Shown here: piece after piece, positions 43,265-53,739 of the stretch
Layout: every line of letters begins with the position of its first letter
Position numbering within the stretch: position 1 is the first letter of the stretch
Source of the DNA: an uncultured Lachnospiraceae bacterium
GTDB taxonomy: Bacteria; Bacillota; Clostridia; Lachnospirales; Lachnospiraceae
Assembly (NCBI GenBank): GCA_944380315.1
Contig: CALWHG010000004.1
Span: 30,126 to 94,125, forward strand
DNA length: 64,000 nucleotides
Direction: 5' to 3'
The notes under the pieces: model-generated
Database searches by the model: none
Seen by the model: the letters and a program-made list of their open reading frames with translations, nothing else
Told to the model about the DNA's origin: nothing
Made by a program: the position numbers and the translations under genes

Positions 43265-43858
43265 ATGGGCGGACTTCAGAATATCATAGATCATATAAAT
43301 GAAGAATCCAGGCAGCAGATAAAGGGCATACTTTCAGAGGCCGAGGCCAGGATAGAGGCTATGAAGGAGGAAAGCAGGAAGCGCACTGACGACGAATGCA
43401 GCCGCATAGCTGAAAAGGCTGAGTCCGAAAGACAGCTCATACTGGAACGAGGACAGGCATCTGCGGATCTGCGGAAAAAACAGCTTCTGCTCTCAGCAAG
43501 GCAGGAGTTGATCACGGAGACCATACAGGATTGCCTGAGGAAACTGAGGGAGCTTCCCGATGACCAGTATTTTGAGATGCTGGAAAGGCTTTTTGTCAAG
43601 CATCTCCCCAGTGAGGATGCAGAACTCAGATTCAATGCCAGGGATCTTGGGCGCATGCCCGAGTCCTTCCGAAGCTTCATAGCATCGGAGTCTGAGAAGG
43701 CCGGAGTCAGGACAGTCATATCTGACAGGACAGAGGACATGGACGGCGGCTTCGTCATGGACTTTGGAGAGACGGAGGAGGATCTGTCCTTTGGCTCCAT
43801 GGCAGAGCAATATGAGACTGACATAAGGGACCTCGTAAGCCGGGTGCTGTTTTCCTGA
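43265..43858 (+). CDS. ntpE: V-type ATPase subunit E (peripheral stalk)
   Basis: 197 residues. A long charged helix (about 8-95) precedes an alpha/beta C-terminal domain ending in SFGSMAEQYETDIRDLVSRVLF, the usual E-subunit finish. ATG 43265 is preferred over 43244 because AAAGGAG lies between them at a good distance. Confidence 0.87.
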   Translation: MGGLQNIIDHINEESRQQIKGILSEAEARIEAMKEESRKRTDDECSRIAEKAESERQLILERGQASADLRKKQLLLSARQELITETIQDCLRKLRELPDDQYFEMLERLFVKHLPSEDAELRFNARDLGRMPESFRSFIASESEKAGVRTVISDRTEDMDGGFVMDFGETEEDLSFGSMAEQYETDIRDLVSRVLFS

Positions 43859-43886
43859 TGGCATGTGAGCCCTGGGAGACCATAAG

Positions 43887-44864
43887 ATGTCAAATGCTTT
43901 TGTAGATAAAAATTATATATATGCGGTATCAAGGATACGCTATGCAGAGCTGAGGCTGCTGGATCGTTCGGTGTTTGACCGGCTCTGCGATGCAGCGGAT
44001 CTTTCCGAATGCCTGTCCATACTGGCGGAGAAGGGCTTTGGAGGGGACAGCAGGGATCCTGAGGACATGATAGCCGAGGAAAGAAGGAGGCTGTGGGAGC
44101 TCATGGAGGAGCTCGTGCCTGACAGCAGTGTCTTCGATGTATTCAGACTTCAAAATGATTATCAGAACCTCAAGGCTGCCATCAAGGAATCGGCCATGGA
44201 CCAGCCCATGCCTGACATATATGTCAGTGACTGTGTGGTGGATCCGGCCCTTGTCAGAAAGGCAGTCAGGGAGAGACGCTATAAGGAGCTGCCGGGAGAT
44301 CTGGCGGAGACAGCAGAGAGATGCCATGAGATCTTCCTGCGTACAAGGGACGGCCAGCTCTGCGACATACTGGTGGATCATGACGCCCTTGTGGCTCTGC
44401 AGAAGGCTGCAGAGGCTACCAAGGACCCGACCCTCATAAAATATGCAGGATTGACTGCGGCCTCTGCGGATATAAAGATCGCCGTGAGGGCTGCATCCAC
44501 AGGCAAGGATGAGACCTTCCTTGACCGGGCCCTGGCCGAGTGCAGTGAGCTGGATATAGACAGTCTGAAGAAGGCAGCCATTTCCGGTACTGAGGCGGTG
44601 TATGCATATCTTGCAAATACTGACTTTGCAGATGCGGTGCCGAAGCTTCGGGAGTCTTCTGCGGCATTTGAATGCTGGTGTGATGATCTGATCATAAGGA
44701 GCATAAAGCCTCAGCTGTGGAATTCCTTCGGACTCGGGCCTCTGGCAGCATATATACTTGCCAAGGAGACGGAGCTGAGATCCGTGCGTATACTTCTTAC
44801 TGCCAGACAAAACGGCTTTTCCGCAGACAGAGTAAGGGAAAGGGTGCGTGAGACTTATGTATAG
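43887..44864 (+). CDS. ntpC: V-type ATPase subunit C (central stalk adaptor)
   Basis: 325 residues, all helical, with the AC39-family opening YIYAVSRIRYAELRLLDRSVFDRL and internal repeats. It links the rotor ring to the central stalk. Its 3' end overlaps the subunit F start. Confidence 0.9.
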   Translation: MSNAFVDKNYIYAVSRIRYAELRLLDRSVFDRLCDAADLSECLSILAEKGFGGDSRDPEDMIAEERRRLWELMEELVPDSSVFDVFRLQNDYQNLKAAIKESAMDQPMPDIYVSDCVVDPALVRKAVRERRYKELPGDLAETAERCHEIFLRTRDGQLCDILVDHDALVALQKAAEATKDPTLIKYAGLTAASADIKIAVRAASTGKDETFLDRALAECSELDIDSLKKAAISGTEAVYAYLANTDFADAVPKLRESSAAFECWCDDLIIRSIKPQLWNSFGLGPLAAYILAKETELRSVRILLTARQNGFSADRVRERVRETYV

Positions 44865-45177
44865 GATAGCAGTCATGGGGGATCGCGACAGTATTTACGG
44901 ATTTGCCGCTGTAGGCCTTGAGCCGGTGGTGGCTGAGGATCCGGAGACTGCGGCAGACAGGCTGAAGGAGCTGGTGGCCAGGGACTATGCGGTGATCTAT
45001 ATTACGGAAGCCCTGGCGGACAAGCTTGAAAAGGAGATAGCGAGATATGCTGACAGGCCTCTTCCTGCCATCATACTCATCCCCGGAGTCTCAGGCAATA
45101 CCGGCAAGGGACTTACTTCAGTAAAAAGATCGGTCGAAAGAGCCATAGGCTCTGATATAATATTTGGTGAAGGATAA
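44857..45177 (+). CDS. ntpG: V-type ATPase subunit F (central stalk)
   Basis: 106 residues. [22 protein letters not shown] is the family N-terminus, and [10 protein letters not shown]...PAIILIPG follows. It lies in the order C-F-A of bacterial V-ATPase operons. ATG 44857 is the second in-frame start and fits the family; it overlaps the subunit C gene by 8 bases. Confidence 0.92.
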   Translation: MYRIAVMGDRDSIYGFAAVGLEPVVAEDPETAADRLKELVARDYAVIYITEALADKLEKEIARYADRPLPAIILIPGVSGNTGKGLTSVKRSVERAIGSDIIFGEG

Positions 45178-45190
45178 AGGAAGTGCTGAT

Positions 45191-46963
45191 ATGAGCAAAG
45201 GTGTGGTAAAAAAGGTGGCAGGACCGCTGATCATAGCCAAGGGCATGCGTGATGCAAACATGTCAGACATGGTCAGGGTGTCGGAGGATCACCTTATAGG
45301 AGAGATCATAGAGATGCACGGAGACGAAGCCTCCATCCAGGTCTATGAGGAGACATCGGGGCTGGGACCCGGTGCGCCCGTGGAATCCCTGGGAGTGCCC
45401 ATGTCCGTTGAACTGGGGCCAGGGCTCATAAGCAGCATCTATGACGGTATACAGAGGCCGCTCAACAAGATCCTTGAGGTCACAGGATCCAACCTGCTCC
45501 AGAGAGGAGTGGAGGTGCCTTCCCTTGACAGGGAGAAAAAGTGGCATTTTGTCCCGACTGCAGAGGTCGGAGCTGAGGTGGAGAGCGGAGACATCATAGG
45601 CACTGTACAGGAGACAGAGTCAGTGCTCCACAGGATCATGGTGCCCTATGGCATAAAGGGACGCATAAAGGCCATCACCGAGGGGGACTTCACCGTGACC
45701 TCGGATGTGGCAGTCATCACAGGTGACAAGGGCGACGTGAGCATAGGACTCATGCAGCGCTGGCCCGTAAGACGGGGAAGGCCTTACAAGAGGAAGCTCA
45801 CTCCCAACACCCCTCTGGTCACCGGACAGAGAGTCATAGACACCCTGTTTCCCATAGCAAAGGGAGGCGTGGCCTCGGTGCCCGGACCCTTCGGCTCAGG
45901 AAAGACAGTGGTACAGCATCAGCTTGCAAAATGGGCCGATGCGGATATAGTAGTGTATATAGGCTGTGGAGAGCGCGGCAATGAGATGACGGACGTGCTC
46001 AACGAGTTTCCGGAGCTTAAGGACCCCAAGACCGGACGCTCGCTGATGGAGAGGACCATACTCATAGCCAATACCTCGGACATGCCGGTGGCTGCCAGGG
46101 AGGCATCCATATATACTGGCATAACCATAGCAGAATATTTCAGGGACATGGGCTACTCTGTGGCACTCATGGCAGACTCCACATCCAGATGGGCAGAGGC
46201 CCTGAGGGAGATGTCGGGACGCCTTGAGGAGATGCCGGGAGAAGAAGGTTATCCAGCCTATCTTGGATCAAGGCTGGCTCAGTTCTATGAGAGGGCCGGA
46301 AGGGTCATAACCCTTGGAAGCGGAGAGCGCACGGGAGCCCTTTCAGTCATAGGCGCCGTATCTCCTGCAGGCGGAGATCTGTCAGAGCCCGTGACCCAGG
46401 CCACCATGCGTATAGTAAAGGTTTTCTGGTCCCTGGATTCAAACCTTGCATATAAGAGACATTTCCCGGCCATCAACTGGCTGAACTCCTACTCCCTCTA
46501 TCTGGACAGCATGGAGAGCTACTTCAACGAAAGTGTGGCGCCTGACTGGTCAAGACTCAGGACTAGGCTCATGGGCCTTCTGCAGGATGAGGCGGAGCTG
46601 GAGGAGATAGTAAAGCTGGTCGGTATGGATGCGGTATCTTCCGCGGACAGGCTCAAGCTTGAGACAGCCAGGTCCATAAGGGAGGACTATCTGCATCAGA
46701 ATGCCTTCAGTGATACTGATACCTATACATCTCTTCAGAAGCAGCATCTCATGATGCAGCTGATCCTTGACTATTATGACGAGGCCACTAAGGCTCTGGA
46801 GCAGGGCGCAGGCATAAACGATCTTGTAGCCCTTCCCTGCAGGGAAGCCATAGGAAGGTTCAAGTATGTCAGGGAGGATGAGACTGAAGCCGAGTTTGAG
46901 AGCATAGAGTCAAGGCTCCAGGAGGAGTGCCGCGAGGCAGTGAAGAGAAGGGAGGACCTCTGA
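45191..46963 (+). CDS. ntpA: V-type ATPase catalytic subunit A
   Basis: 590 residues. The catalytic P-loop is [12 protein letters not shown], followed by [13 protein letters not shown] and the A-subunit non-homologous region ([10 protein letters not shown]). It hydrolyses or makes ATP in the A3B3 head. ATG 45191 follows AAAGGAAG, and subunit B begins 2 bases after the stop. Confidence 0.97.
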   Translation: MSKGVVKKVAGPLIIAKGMRDANMSDMVRVSEDHLIGEIIEMHGDEASIQVYEETSGLGPGAPVESLGVPMSVELGPGLISSIYDGIQRPLNKILEVTGSNLLQRGVEVPSLDREKKWHFVPTAEVGAEVESGDIIGTVQETESVLHRIMVPYGIKGRIKAITEGDFTVTSDVAVITGDKGDVSIGLMQRWPVRRGRPYKRKLTPNTPLVTGQRVIDTLFPIAKGGVASVPGPFGSGKTVVQHQLAKWADADIVVYIGCGERGNEMTDVLNEFPELKDPKTGRSLMERTILIANTSDMPVAAREASIYTGITIAEYFRDMGYSVALMADSTSRWAEALREMSGRLEEMPGEEGYPAYLGSRLAQFYERAGRVITLGSGERTGALSVIGAVSPAGGDLSEPVTQATMRIVKVFWSLDSNLAYKRHFPAINWLNSYSLYLDSMESYFNESVAPDWSRLRTRLMGLLQDEAELEEIVKLVGMDAVSSADRLKLETARSIREDYLHQNAFSDTDTYTSLQKQHLMMQLILDYYDEATKALEQGAGINDLVALPCREAIGRFKYVREDETEAEFESIESRLQEECREAVKRREDL

Positions 46964-46964
46964 T

Positions 46965-48344
46965 ATGTCAAAGGAATACAAGACCATACAGGAGGTGGCC
47001 GGACCTCTGATGCTGGTGCGCGGAGTAGAGGGGGTCACCTATAACGAGCTTGGAGAGATAGAGCTTGCGGACGGATCAAGACGTCGCTGCAAGGTCCTTG
47101 AGATAGACGAAGGCAATGCGCTGGTACAGCTTTTTGAGGTATCTGCGGGCATAAACCTGAGCTCTTCAAAGGTCAGGTTCCTGGGAAGATGCATGGAGCT
47201 TGGAGTATCGGAGGACATGCTGGGCCGTATGTTTGACGGACTGGGCCGTCCCATAGACGGAGGCCCTGAGATACTTCCTGAAAAGCGCATGGACATAAAC
47301 GGCCTTCCCATGAATCCGGCAGCACGCAGCTATCCGGAGGAGTTCATACAGACAGGAGTATCAGCCATAGACGGCCTGAACACTCTGGTCAGGGGACAGA
47401 AGCTGCCCATATTTTCCTGCTCCGGACTTCCACATGCAAATCTGGCGGCACAGATAGCCAGACAGGCCAAGGTGCGCGGATCAAATGAGCCCTTTGCGGT
47501 AGTATTTGCAGCCATGGGCATAACCTTCGAGGAGGCTGACTTCTTCATGAAGTCCTTCAGTGAGACAGGAGCCATAGACCGGGCGGTCCTGTTCCTCAAT
47601 CTGGCAAATGACCCGGCAGTAGAACGTGTATCGACTCCCAAGCTGGCGCTGACGGCTGCGGAGTACCTTGCCTTTGAAAAGGACATGCATGTGCTGGTCA
47701 TCCTGACGGACATAACCAACTTTGCCGATTCACTCAGAGAGATATCAGCGGCCCGCAAGGAGGTCCCCGGCAGGAGAGGCTATCCCGGATATATGTATAC
47801 CGAGCTGGCCACCATATATGAAAGGGCAGGCAGACAGCGCGGACACAAGGGCTCCATAACCATGATGCCCATACTTACCATGCCCGAGGATGACAAGACC
47901 CATCCCATACCTGACCTTACGGGATATATAACCGAGGGGCAGATCATACTGTCCAGGGAGCTCTACAGAAAATCTATAGCACCTCCCATAGACGTGCTGC
48001 CATCCTTGAGCCGTCTGAAGGACAAGGGCATAGGCAAGGGCAAGACCAGAGAGGATCACGCGGACACCATGAATCAGCTGTTTTCCGCTTATGCCAGAGG
48101 AAAGGATGCAAAGGAGCTCATGGTGGTGCTGGGTGAGGCTGCCCTTACTGACATGGATAAGCTCTATGCCAAGTTCGCTGACGAATTTGAGAAGCAGTAT
48201 GTATCTCAGGGATACAACACGGACAGGAGCATAGAGGAGACCCTTGACATAGGCTGGAAGCTGCTTGGCATACTTCCCAAGTCAGAGCTCAAGCGTATCA
48301 AGGACGAATATCTGGACAAATATTACAGGCCCTACAGTGGGTGA
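46965..48344 (+). CDS. ntpB: V-type ATPase regulatory subunit B
   Basis: 459 residues. [20 protein letters not shown] at the start, [16 protein letters not shown] (degenerate P-loop) and [19 protein letters not shown] identify the non-catalytic B subunit. It alternates with A in the head. Confidence 0.97.
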   Translation: MSKEYKTIQEVAGPLMLVRGVEGVTYNELGEIELADGSRRRCKVLEIDEGNALVQLFEVSAGINLSSSKVRFLGRCMELGVSEDMLGRMFDGLGRPIDGGPEILPEKRMDINGLPMNPAARSYPEEFIQTGVSAIDGLNTLVRGQKLPIFSCSGLPHANLAAQIARQAKVRGSNEPFAVVFAAMGITFEEADFFMKSFSETGAIDRAVLFLNLANDPAVERVSTPKLALTAAEYLAFEKDMHVLVILTDITNFADSLREISAARKEVPGRRGYPGYMYTELATIYERAGRQRGHKGSITMMPILTMPEDDKTHPIPDLTGYITEGQIILSRELYRKSIAPPIDVLPSLSRLKDKGIGKGKTREDHADTMNQLFSAYARGKDAKELMVVLGEAALTDMDKLYAKFADEFEKQYVSQGYNTDRSIEETLDIGWKLLGILPKSELKRIKDEYLDKYYRPYSG

Positions 48345-48356
48345 TGAAGGAGGAGC

Positions 48357-49025
48357 ATGGCACAGGTACAGCAGAATCCTACCAGGATGGAGCTTACAAA
48401 GCTCAAGAAAAAGCTTGCCACCGCCAGAAGAGGACATAAGCTTTTAAAGGACAAGCGCGATGAGCTTATGAGACAGTTCCTGATACTTGTAAGGGAGAAC
48501 CGGGAGCTGAGAGAAAGGGTGGAGGCAGGCATAAAGGCATGCAACAGCAATTTCGTACTTGCCAGGGCCTCCATGAGCCGTGAGGCCCTCAATATAGCGC
48601 TTATGGCGCCTAAGCAGGAGGTATGGCTGGAGGGCGATACCAGGAACATCATGTCGGTGGAGGTGCCGAAGTTCAGCTTCAGGACCAGGACCCAGGATGC
48701 AAATGACATCTACCCCTACGGCTATGCATTTACCTCTGCAGATCTGGACAGCGCAGTAAAGAGCATAGCGGACATACTTCCTGATATGCTCAGGCTCGCG
48801 GAATGTGAAAAGGCCTGTCAGCTCATGGCTGCCGAGATAGAAAAGACCAGGCGCAGGGTCAATGCCCTGGAGCATGTGATGATACCCCAGACTGAGGAGG
48901 GCATCAGATATATCACCATGAAGCTGGATGAAAATGAGCGCAGCTCACAGGTCAGGCTCATGAAGGTCAAGGATATGATGCTGGAATCAGCACATCATTA
49001 TAAAGAAAAAAATGGATTGGAGTAG
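48357..49025 (+). CDS. ntpD: V-type ATPase subunit D (central shaft)
   Basis: 222 residues. NPTRMELTKLKKKLATARRGHKLLKDKRDELM at the N-terminus and a long C-terminal helix (EKTRRRVNALEHVMIP) form the antiparallel shaft. AAGGAGG precedes the ATG. Last ATPase gene. Confidence 0.95.
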   Translation: MAQVQQNPTRMELTKLKKKLATARRGHKLLKDKRDELMRQFLILVRENRELRERVEAGIKACNSNFVLARASMSREALNIALMAPKQEVWLEGDTRNIMSVEVPKFSFRTRTQDANDIYPYGYAFTSADLDSAVKSIADILPDMLRLAECEKACQLMAAEIEKTRRRVNALEHVMIPQTEEGIRYITMKLDENERSSQVRLMKVKDMMLESAHHYKEKNGLE

Positions 49026-49031
49026 AGGTTT

Positions 49032-49958
49032 ATGAAAGAGACAGCACTTGTGATCATGGCTGCCGGCATAGGCTCAAGATATGGAAAGGGCATAAAGCAG
49101 CTGGCAAAGGTAGGCCCCTGCGGAGAGATAATCATGGACTACAGCATACATGATGCGCTGGAGGCAGGTTTTGACAAGGTCATCTTCATCATCCGCAAGG
49201 ATATAGAGGAGGAGTTCCGCGCAGTCATAGGCGACCGCATAGCAAGACATGCAAAGGTCGAGTACGCATTTCAGGATCTGCATGATCTTCCCGTGGGCTA
49301 TACGGTGCCGGAGGGCAGGACAAAGCCCTGGGGCACAGCCCAGGCCGTACTCTGTGCCAAGCACCTTATAGACTGCCCCTTCATAGTCATAAATGCCGAT
49401 GATTTTTACGGGGCTGACGGCTTCAGGAAGATACATGATTATCTGGTAAATGACATGGATGAGTCTGCCGAGGTACTGGACATGTGCATGGCGGGCTTCA
49501 TACTCGGAAACACCCTCAGTGACAACGGTACGGTGGCAAGAGGCGTATGCCGCGCCGATGAGACCACCGGAGAGCTGATATCAGTCACCGAGACCTATGA
49601 GATAGGCAGACGGGACGGCGGTATCTTTGGCAAGGACAAGGCAGGAAACACCGTGAGCCTGGAGGAAGGCTCCAGAGTCTCCATGAACATGTGGGGACTG
49701 CCGGCGCGCATACTTGACGTGCTTGAGGAGGGCTTCCCGACCTTCCTTGACAGCCTTGAGCCCGGAGACATCAAATCCGAATATCTCCTTCCCAATATCA
49801 TAGATCAGCTCATAAAGGCCGGAAAGGCAAGAGTAAAGCTTCTTGAGACCTCAGGTAAGTGGTACGGCGTCACCTATGCAGAGGACCGTGCCTATGTTGA
49901 GGAGGCCATGAGGCGCATGACTGAGGAAGGCATATATAAGGAGAGACTGTTTGGCTGA
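49032..49958 (+). CDS. Sugar-phosphate nucleotidyltransferase-like protein
   Basis: 308 residues. LVIMAAGIGSRYGKGIKQL is the nucleotide-binding loop and VINADDFYG the metal-binding DD motif. KPWGTAQAVL is also typical. It would activate a sugar phosphate with NTP, but the sugar is not identifiable. It starts 6 bases after subunit D and overlaps the DUF5711 gene. Confidence 0.85.
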   Translation: MKETALVIMAAGIGSRYGKGIKQLAKVGPCGEIIMDYSIHDALEAGFDKVIFIIRKDIEEEFRAVIGDRIARHAKVEYAFQDLHDLPVGYTVPEGRTKPWGTAQAVLCAKHLIDCPFIVINADDFYGADGFRKIHDYLVNDMDESAEVLDMCMAGFILGNTLSDNGTVARGVCRADETTGELISVTETYEIGRRDGGIFGKDKAGNTVSLEEGSRVSMNMWGLPARILDVLEEGFPTFLDSLEPGDIKSEYLLPNIIDQLIKAGKARVKLLETSGKWYGVTYAEDRAYVEEAMRRMTEEGIYKERLFG

Positions 49959-51189
49959 GGGTTCTGTAAGAAATATGGATAACGGAAGGCCCAGGATAGT
50001 CCCTGCGGAAAAGGACAAGGGCGGAAACGGAGGAAAGGGCAGGTCCGGCAGGCTGAAGAAGCTCCTGCTCGTCCTGCTCATCCTTGTGCTTGCCGGTGGA
50101 GGCGTATATCTCTGGTGGTCCGGACGCTATATGTCTGACTATGCCATAAGCTGGGAAAATACTGCATCAGGCGGCATGGGAGAGAGCGAGACCTTCAAGG
50201 GATATGAGCTTTTTTCTGACGGGGTCATAAACTACTCCAGGGATGGAGCTTCCTTCGTGGACAGGGAAGGCGATGCCATATGGGAGCGCAGCTATCAGAT
50301 GAACTCCCCGAGGGCCTTTGTAAATGGAGATCATGCGGCCATAGCCGACATAGGCGGCACATCGCTTTATATCTTCGATGATGAAAACAATACAGGCTCC
50401 GTAAGCTCGGTGCTTCCCATCATCACGGCTGCCATATCACAGCAGGGAGTGGTCTATGTGGTCACCTCTGACGGTGATTCTGAGTATATAAATGCCTACA
50501 GGGAAGACGGAAGTGCCATAGAGCTTACGGTCAGGTCTCTGATCACTGGCGACGGATATCCTCTGTGCATATCTGCCTCCCCTGATGGGAGCCAGCTCAT
50601 AACTGCCTATGTAAGCATAGACGGCAGCAGCATCATGAGTCAGGTCATATTCCGCAACTTTGATGCCATAGGACAAAATGCAGATGCAAAGCGTATAGTC
50701 GGAGGCTTTGCCGATGAATTTGCAGGACACTTAGTGGGCAGGGTGCATTTTTCTGATGATGAGCATTCTCAGGCGTTTTATGACGGTGGCATAGTATTTT
50801 TCTCCACCAGGGTCCTTACGAGCCCGGAGGTCATAGGCAGGGCCGAGATAGAGGGCGAGATGCTGTCCATAGCCTGTTCAGAGCGCTACGTGGCGGCCAT
50901 AGTCCGGGATACTGAGGGCGAGATGCCCTACAGGCTGCTGATCTATGAGGCAGACGGCGATCTGGCAGGAGAGGCTGCATTTGACATGCAGTATACGGGC
51001 TTTGACATCTCCGGCAAGGAGATATATGTATACAATGACTCAGAGCTTCGCATCTATACCGCAGGCGGCAGGGAAAAGGCATACATAAGCGCGGACGAAT
51101 TCAGCATATCTAAGGTGGTGAAGGGCAAGCTTCCCTCATCTTACATGATAGTTGACGGAAATGATTATATAGGCATAGATCTGCAGTAG
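49951..51189 (+). CDS. DUF5711 family membrane-anchored protein
   Basis: 412 residues. A basic Gly-rich cytoplasmic start, one membrane helix (about 37-57), and an extracellular beta-propeller-like domain with repeated DG/DGS turns (INYSRDGASFVDREGDAIWERSY; SPDGSQLITAYVS). The family function is unknown. The start is TTG 49951 with AAGGAG 7 bases upstream, overlapping the nucleotidyltransferase; ATG 49975 lacks a ribosome site. Confidence 0.75.
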   Translation: MAEGSVRNMDNGRPRIVPAEKDKGGNGGKGRSGRLKKLLLVLLILVLAGGGVYLWWSGRYMSDYAISWENTASGGMGESETFKGYELFSDGVINYSRDGASFVDREGDAIWERSYQMNSPRAFVNGDHAAIADIGGTSLYIFDDENNTGSVSSVLPIITAAISQQGVVYVVTSDGDSEYINAYREDGSAIELTVRSLITGDGYPLCISASPDGSQLITAYVSIDGSSIMSQVIFRNFDAIGQNADAKRIVGGFADEFAGHLVGRVHFSDDEHSQAFYDGGIVFFSTRVLTSPEVIGRAEIEGEMLSIACSERYVAAIVRDTEGEMPYRLLIYEADGDLAGEAAFDMQYTGFDISGKEIYVYNDSELRIYTAGGREKAYISADEFSISKVVKGKLPSSYMIVDGNDYIGIDLQ

Positions 51190-51216
51190 CGGACATATGC
51201 CGGAGGAAGGTAATAT

Positions 51217-52179
51217 ATGAAGTATTGTGCAGGTGTAGACATAGGCGGAACCACCATAAAGATCGGTATGATAGACAGTGACGGAGCTCTCGTAGCAAAG
51301 TGGGAGATACCCACCAGGAAGGGTGAGAACGGACTACTGTTCATGAAGGACATAGCCGATGAGATCAAGAGGTTTGTGGAGGAAAAGGACGACATGACCA
51401 TGGAGGACCTCATAGGAGTAGGCATGGGCATGCCGGGTCCTGTGCTTCCTGACGGCTATATGGAGGTCTGCGTAAATCTGGATGTACACGAGCTCTATCC
51501 CGCAAGGCTGCTTAGTGAGCTGCTGGGAGGCATAAAGACGGCGCTTGCAAATGATGCAAATGTGGCTGCTCTCGGAGAGATGTGGCAGGGCGCAGGAAAG
51601 GGACAGGATTCCATATGCATGGTCACTCTCGGCACTGGAGTAGGCGGCGGCATCGTAAATGAAGGCCGCATAGTTTCCGGCATGCATGGTGCAGGTGGAG
51701 AGATAGGCCATATGTGCGTTGAGCCCGGAGAGACTGAGGTCTGCAATTGCGGAGGCCATGGCTGCCTTGAGCAGTATGCCTCTGCCACGGGCATAGTCAG
51801 GGTGGCAAAGAGGAAGCTGGCTTCGTCAGACAGGCCCAGCCGTATGAGGGATGTGGCGGACCTGAGCGCCAAGGACGTCTGTGACCTTGCCAAGGAGGGC
51901 GATGAGCTGGCGCTGGAGTCCCTGAGATATTCCATGGACAGACTGGCCTTCATACTTTCTCACATAGCCCTGGCATCTGATCCTCAGATGTTCGTCATAG
52001 GCGGAGGCGTATCAAAGGCCGGTACCTTCCTTACGGACATGATATCAGAGGAGATGAAGAAGTATCAGGGCATAGTGCCCATGGACCGATATGATGTGGC
52101 CCTGGCCACGCTTGGGAACAATGCAGGCATATACGGGGCAGCCAGGCTGGTCATGCCTGAGGAGGCCGCCGAAGCCTGA
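51217..52179 (+). CDS. glcK: ROK-family glucokinase
   Basis: 320 residues. The ATP loop GVDIGGTTIKIGMID, the catalytic Asp in LANDANVAALGE, TLGTGVGGGIV, GGEIGHM and the ROK zinc motif CNCGGHGCLEQYAS are all present. It phosphorylates glucose with ATP. GGAGGAAGG precedes the ATG. It converges on the sensor kinase gene. Confidence 0.93.
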   Translation: MKYCAGVDIGGTTIKIGMIDSDGALVAKWEIPTRKGENGLLFMKDIADEIKRFVEEKDDMTMEDLIGVGMGMPGPVLPDGYMEVCVNLDVHELYPARLLSELLGGIKTALANDANVAALGEMWQGAGKGQDSICMVTLGTGVGGGIVNEGRIVSGMHGAGGEIGHMCVEPGETEVCNCGGHGCLEQYASATGIVRVAKRKLASSDRPSRMRDVADLSAKDVCDLAKEGDELALESLRYSMDRLAFILSHIALASDPQMFVIGGGVSKAGTFLTDMISEEMKKYQGIVPMDRYDVALATLGNNAGIYGAARLVMPEEAAEA

Positions 52180-52194
52180 CAGAAAACAGATATA

Positions 52195-53613
52195 TCATGC
52201 TCCCGGGCTCTGGGCCGTGGGATCTGAGAGGGGAAGTGAAAAGGTAAATTCACTTCCCACTTTTTCTGTTGAGACCACGTCTATATTTTCCCCGTGGGCC
52301 TGAATGATCTCCTTTACTATGGACAATCCGAGGCCAGTACCTCTGCGGTCCTTTCCCCTGGAGCTGTCGGTCTTATAGAACCTGTCCCAGATCTTTTTGA
52401 GGGAATCCTTCGGTATGCCGCAGCCCGTATCCCTGACTGATACAAATACCTTACGCTGCCTGACGGAGGTGGATATGTATATGGTGGAGTCGCTGCTGCT
52501 GAATTTGATTGCATTGTCTATGAGATTGTAGAGCACCTGCTGAATCTTTCCATAGTCGGCATATACCATCTCGGATTCATCCTCGAAGGTGAGCTGGAAG
52601 TTTATGTTTTTGCTCAGGCAGGCATTTTCATTTGCTGCACAGACATCCTTGATGGTACGGTTTATGTCGAAGCTGCTGCGCTTGAGATTGCTTCCGCTTT
52701 CAAGGGAGTTGAGGGTCAGCATGCCCTCAGTCAGCTTGTTCAGCCTTTCAGTCTCTGAGATGACACGCCCTATGTATTTTTCCCTCAGCTCCTCAGGTAT
52801 GGTGCCGTCAAGCATGGCCTCCAGATATCCCTTTATGGAGGTCAGGGGCGAGCGGAAATCATGAGAGACATTTGCTATGAATTCTCTTTGGTACTGCTCC
52901 TGCTTCGCAAGCTCCTGGCTCATGAAATCCAGGGTGTCTGCCAGATATCCGATCTCGTCATTTTTATTTTTGAGATCTATCTTATGATCAAAATTGCGCT
53001 GAGCATATTCAGCAGCGCCACGGGTTATCTGCTTCAGGGGTATATATATGGAAAATGTAAATATGACCAGCAGGAGCAGGGAGAGCAGGAACAGGACTAT
53101 GCAGGCTATGTAGACTATGTTAAGGGCAGAGGTGGTGTTGCTCAGCACCTGGCTCATGGGATAGTGTATGATCACATAGCCGCCGGTGGAATAGCCGTAG
53201 TTAATGGGTGCGCTGACCGACAGCATGTCCGAGGAAAACATGCCGTAGAAGCTGCCTATGGTATAGCTGCTCCGCTCAGCCCCCGGATCGAAGCCGCGTA
53301 TGAGCTGGTCCTCCCTGGAGCCTGATGTGTCCATGAGTATGTGGCCGTCATCGTCCACGAGCCAGATGGAGGTACCTGTAAATGCTGCCACTCCTTCCAT
53401 CTCCCTGTGGACCGAAGTCAGAGCCTCGCCCTCCACTGTCTGCTCCGAGTAGGAATCGGCTATGCGCCCTGCCATGGCATAGAGCTCGCTGGCCTGTCCA
53501 TCAACCAGCAGATCGTAGGTCATGGAGGAGGATATGAAGGCCACAAAAAGGAAGCCTATGAGCCCGTATAAGATATATCCAAGTATCAGTTTGGAATAAA
53601 GCGTCCTGAACAT
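52195..53613 (-). CDS. Orphan membrane sensor histidine kinase
   Basis: About 472 residues. Two membrane helices (near 9-29 and 164-188) flank a ~130-residue extracellular sensor domain. HAMP, the phospho-acceptor VSHDFRSPLTSIKGY (H255 counted from the upstream ATG), N-box YNLIDNAIKFS, G1 RDTGCGIP and G2 GTGLGLSI follow. No response regulator gene lies beside it. ATG 53613 is preferred over 53625, because GAGGAA falls between them. Confidence 0.92.
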   Translation of the reverse strand: MFRTLYSKLILGYILYGLIGFLFVAFISSSMTYDLLVDGQASELYAMAGRIADSYSEQTVEGEALTSVHREMEGVAAFTGTSIWLVDDDGHILMDTSGSREDQLIRGFDPGAERSSYTIGSFYGMFSSDMLSVSAPINYGYSTGGYVIIHYPMSQVLSNTTSALNIVYIACIVLFLLSLLLLVIFTFSIYIPLKQITRGAAEYAQRNFDHKIDLKNKNDEIGYLADTLDFMSQELAKQEQYQREFIANVSHDFRSPLTSIKGYLEAMLDGTIPEELREKYIGRVISETERLNKLTEGMLTLNSLESGSNLKRSSFDINRTIKDVCAANENACLSKNINFQLTFEDESEMVYADYGKIQQVLYNLIDNAIKFSSSDSTIYISTSVRQRKVFVSVRDTGCGIPKDSLKKIWDRFYKTDSSRGKDRRGTGLGLSIVKEIIQAHGENIDVVSTEKVGSEFTFSLPLSDPTAQSPGA

Positions 53614-53673
53614 GCGTTTCCTCATCTATAAAATGATCAAAATGTCATAGTTTGTTTACAGTTTTATTTTAGA

Positions 53674-53682
53674 ATTATAGCA
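53674..53682 (-). promoter_or_regulatory. Extended -10 promoter of the sensor kinase
   Basis: On the minus strand TGC-TATAAT, an extended -10 box with perfect TATAAT. No -35 is evident. Confidence 0.55.
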
Positions 53683-53739
53683 TATCACATCAACGATATA
53701 TACCAGTTTTGAGCTGGACCTGATATCATGGTATGACAT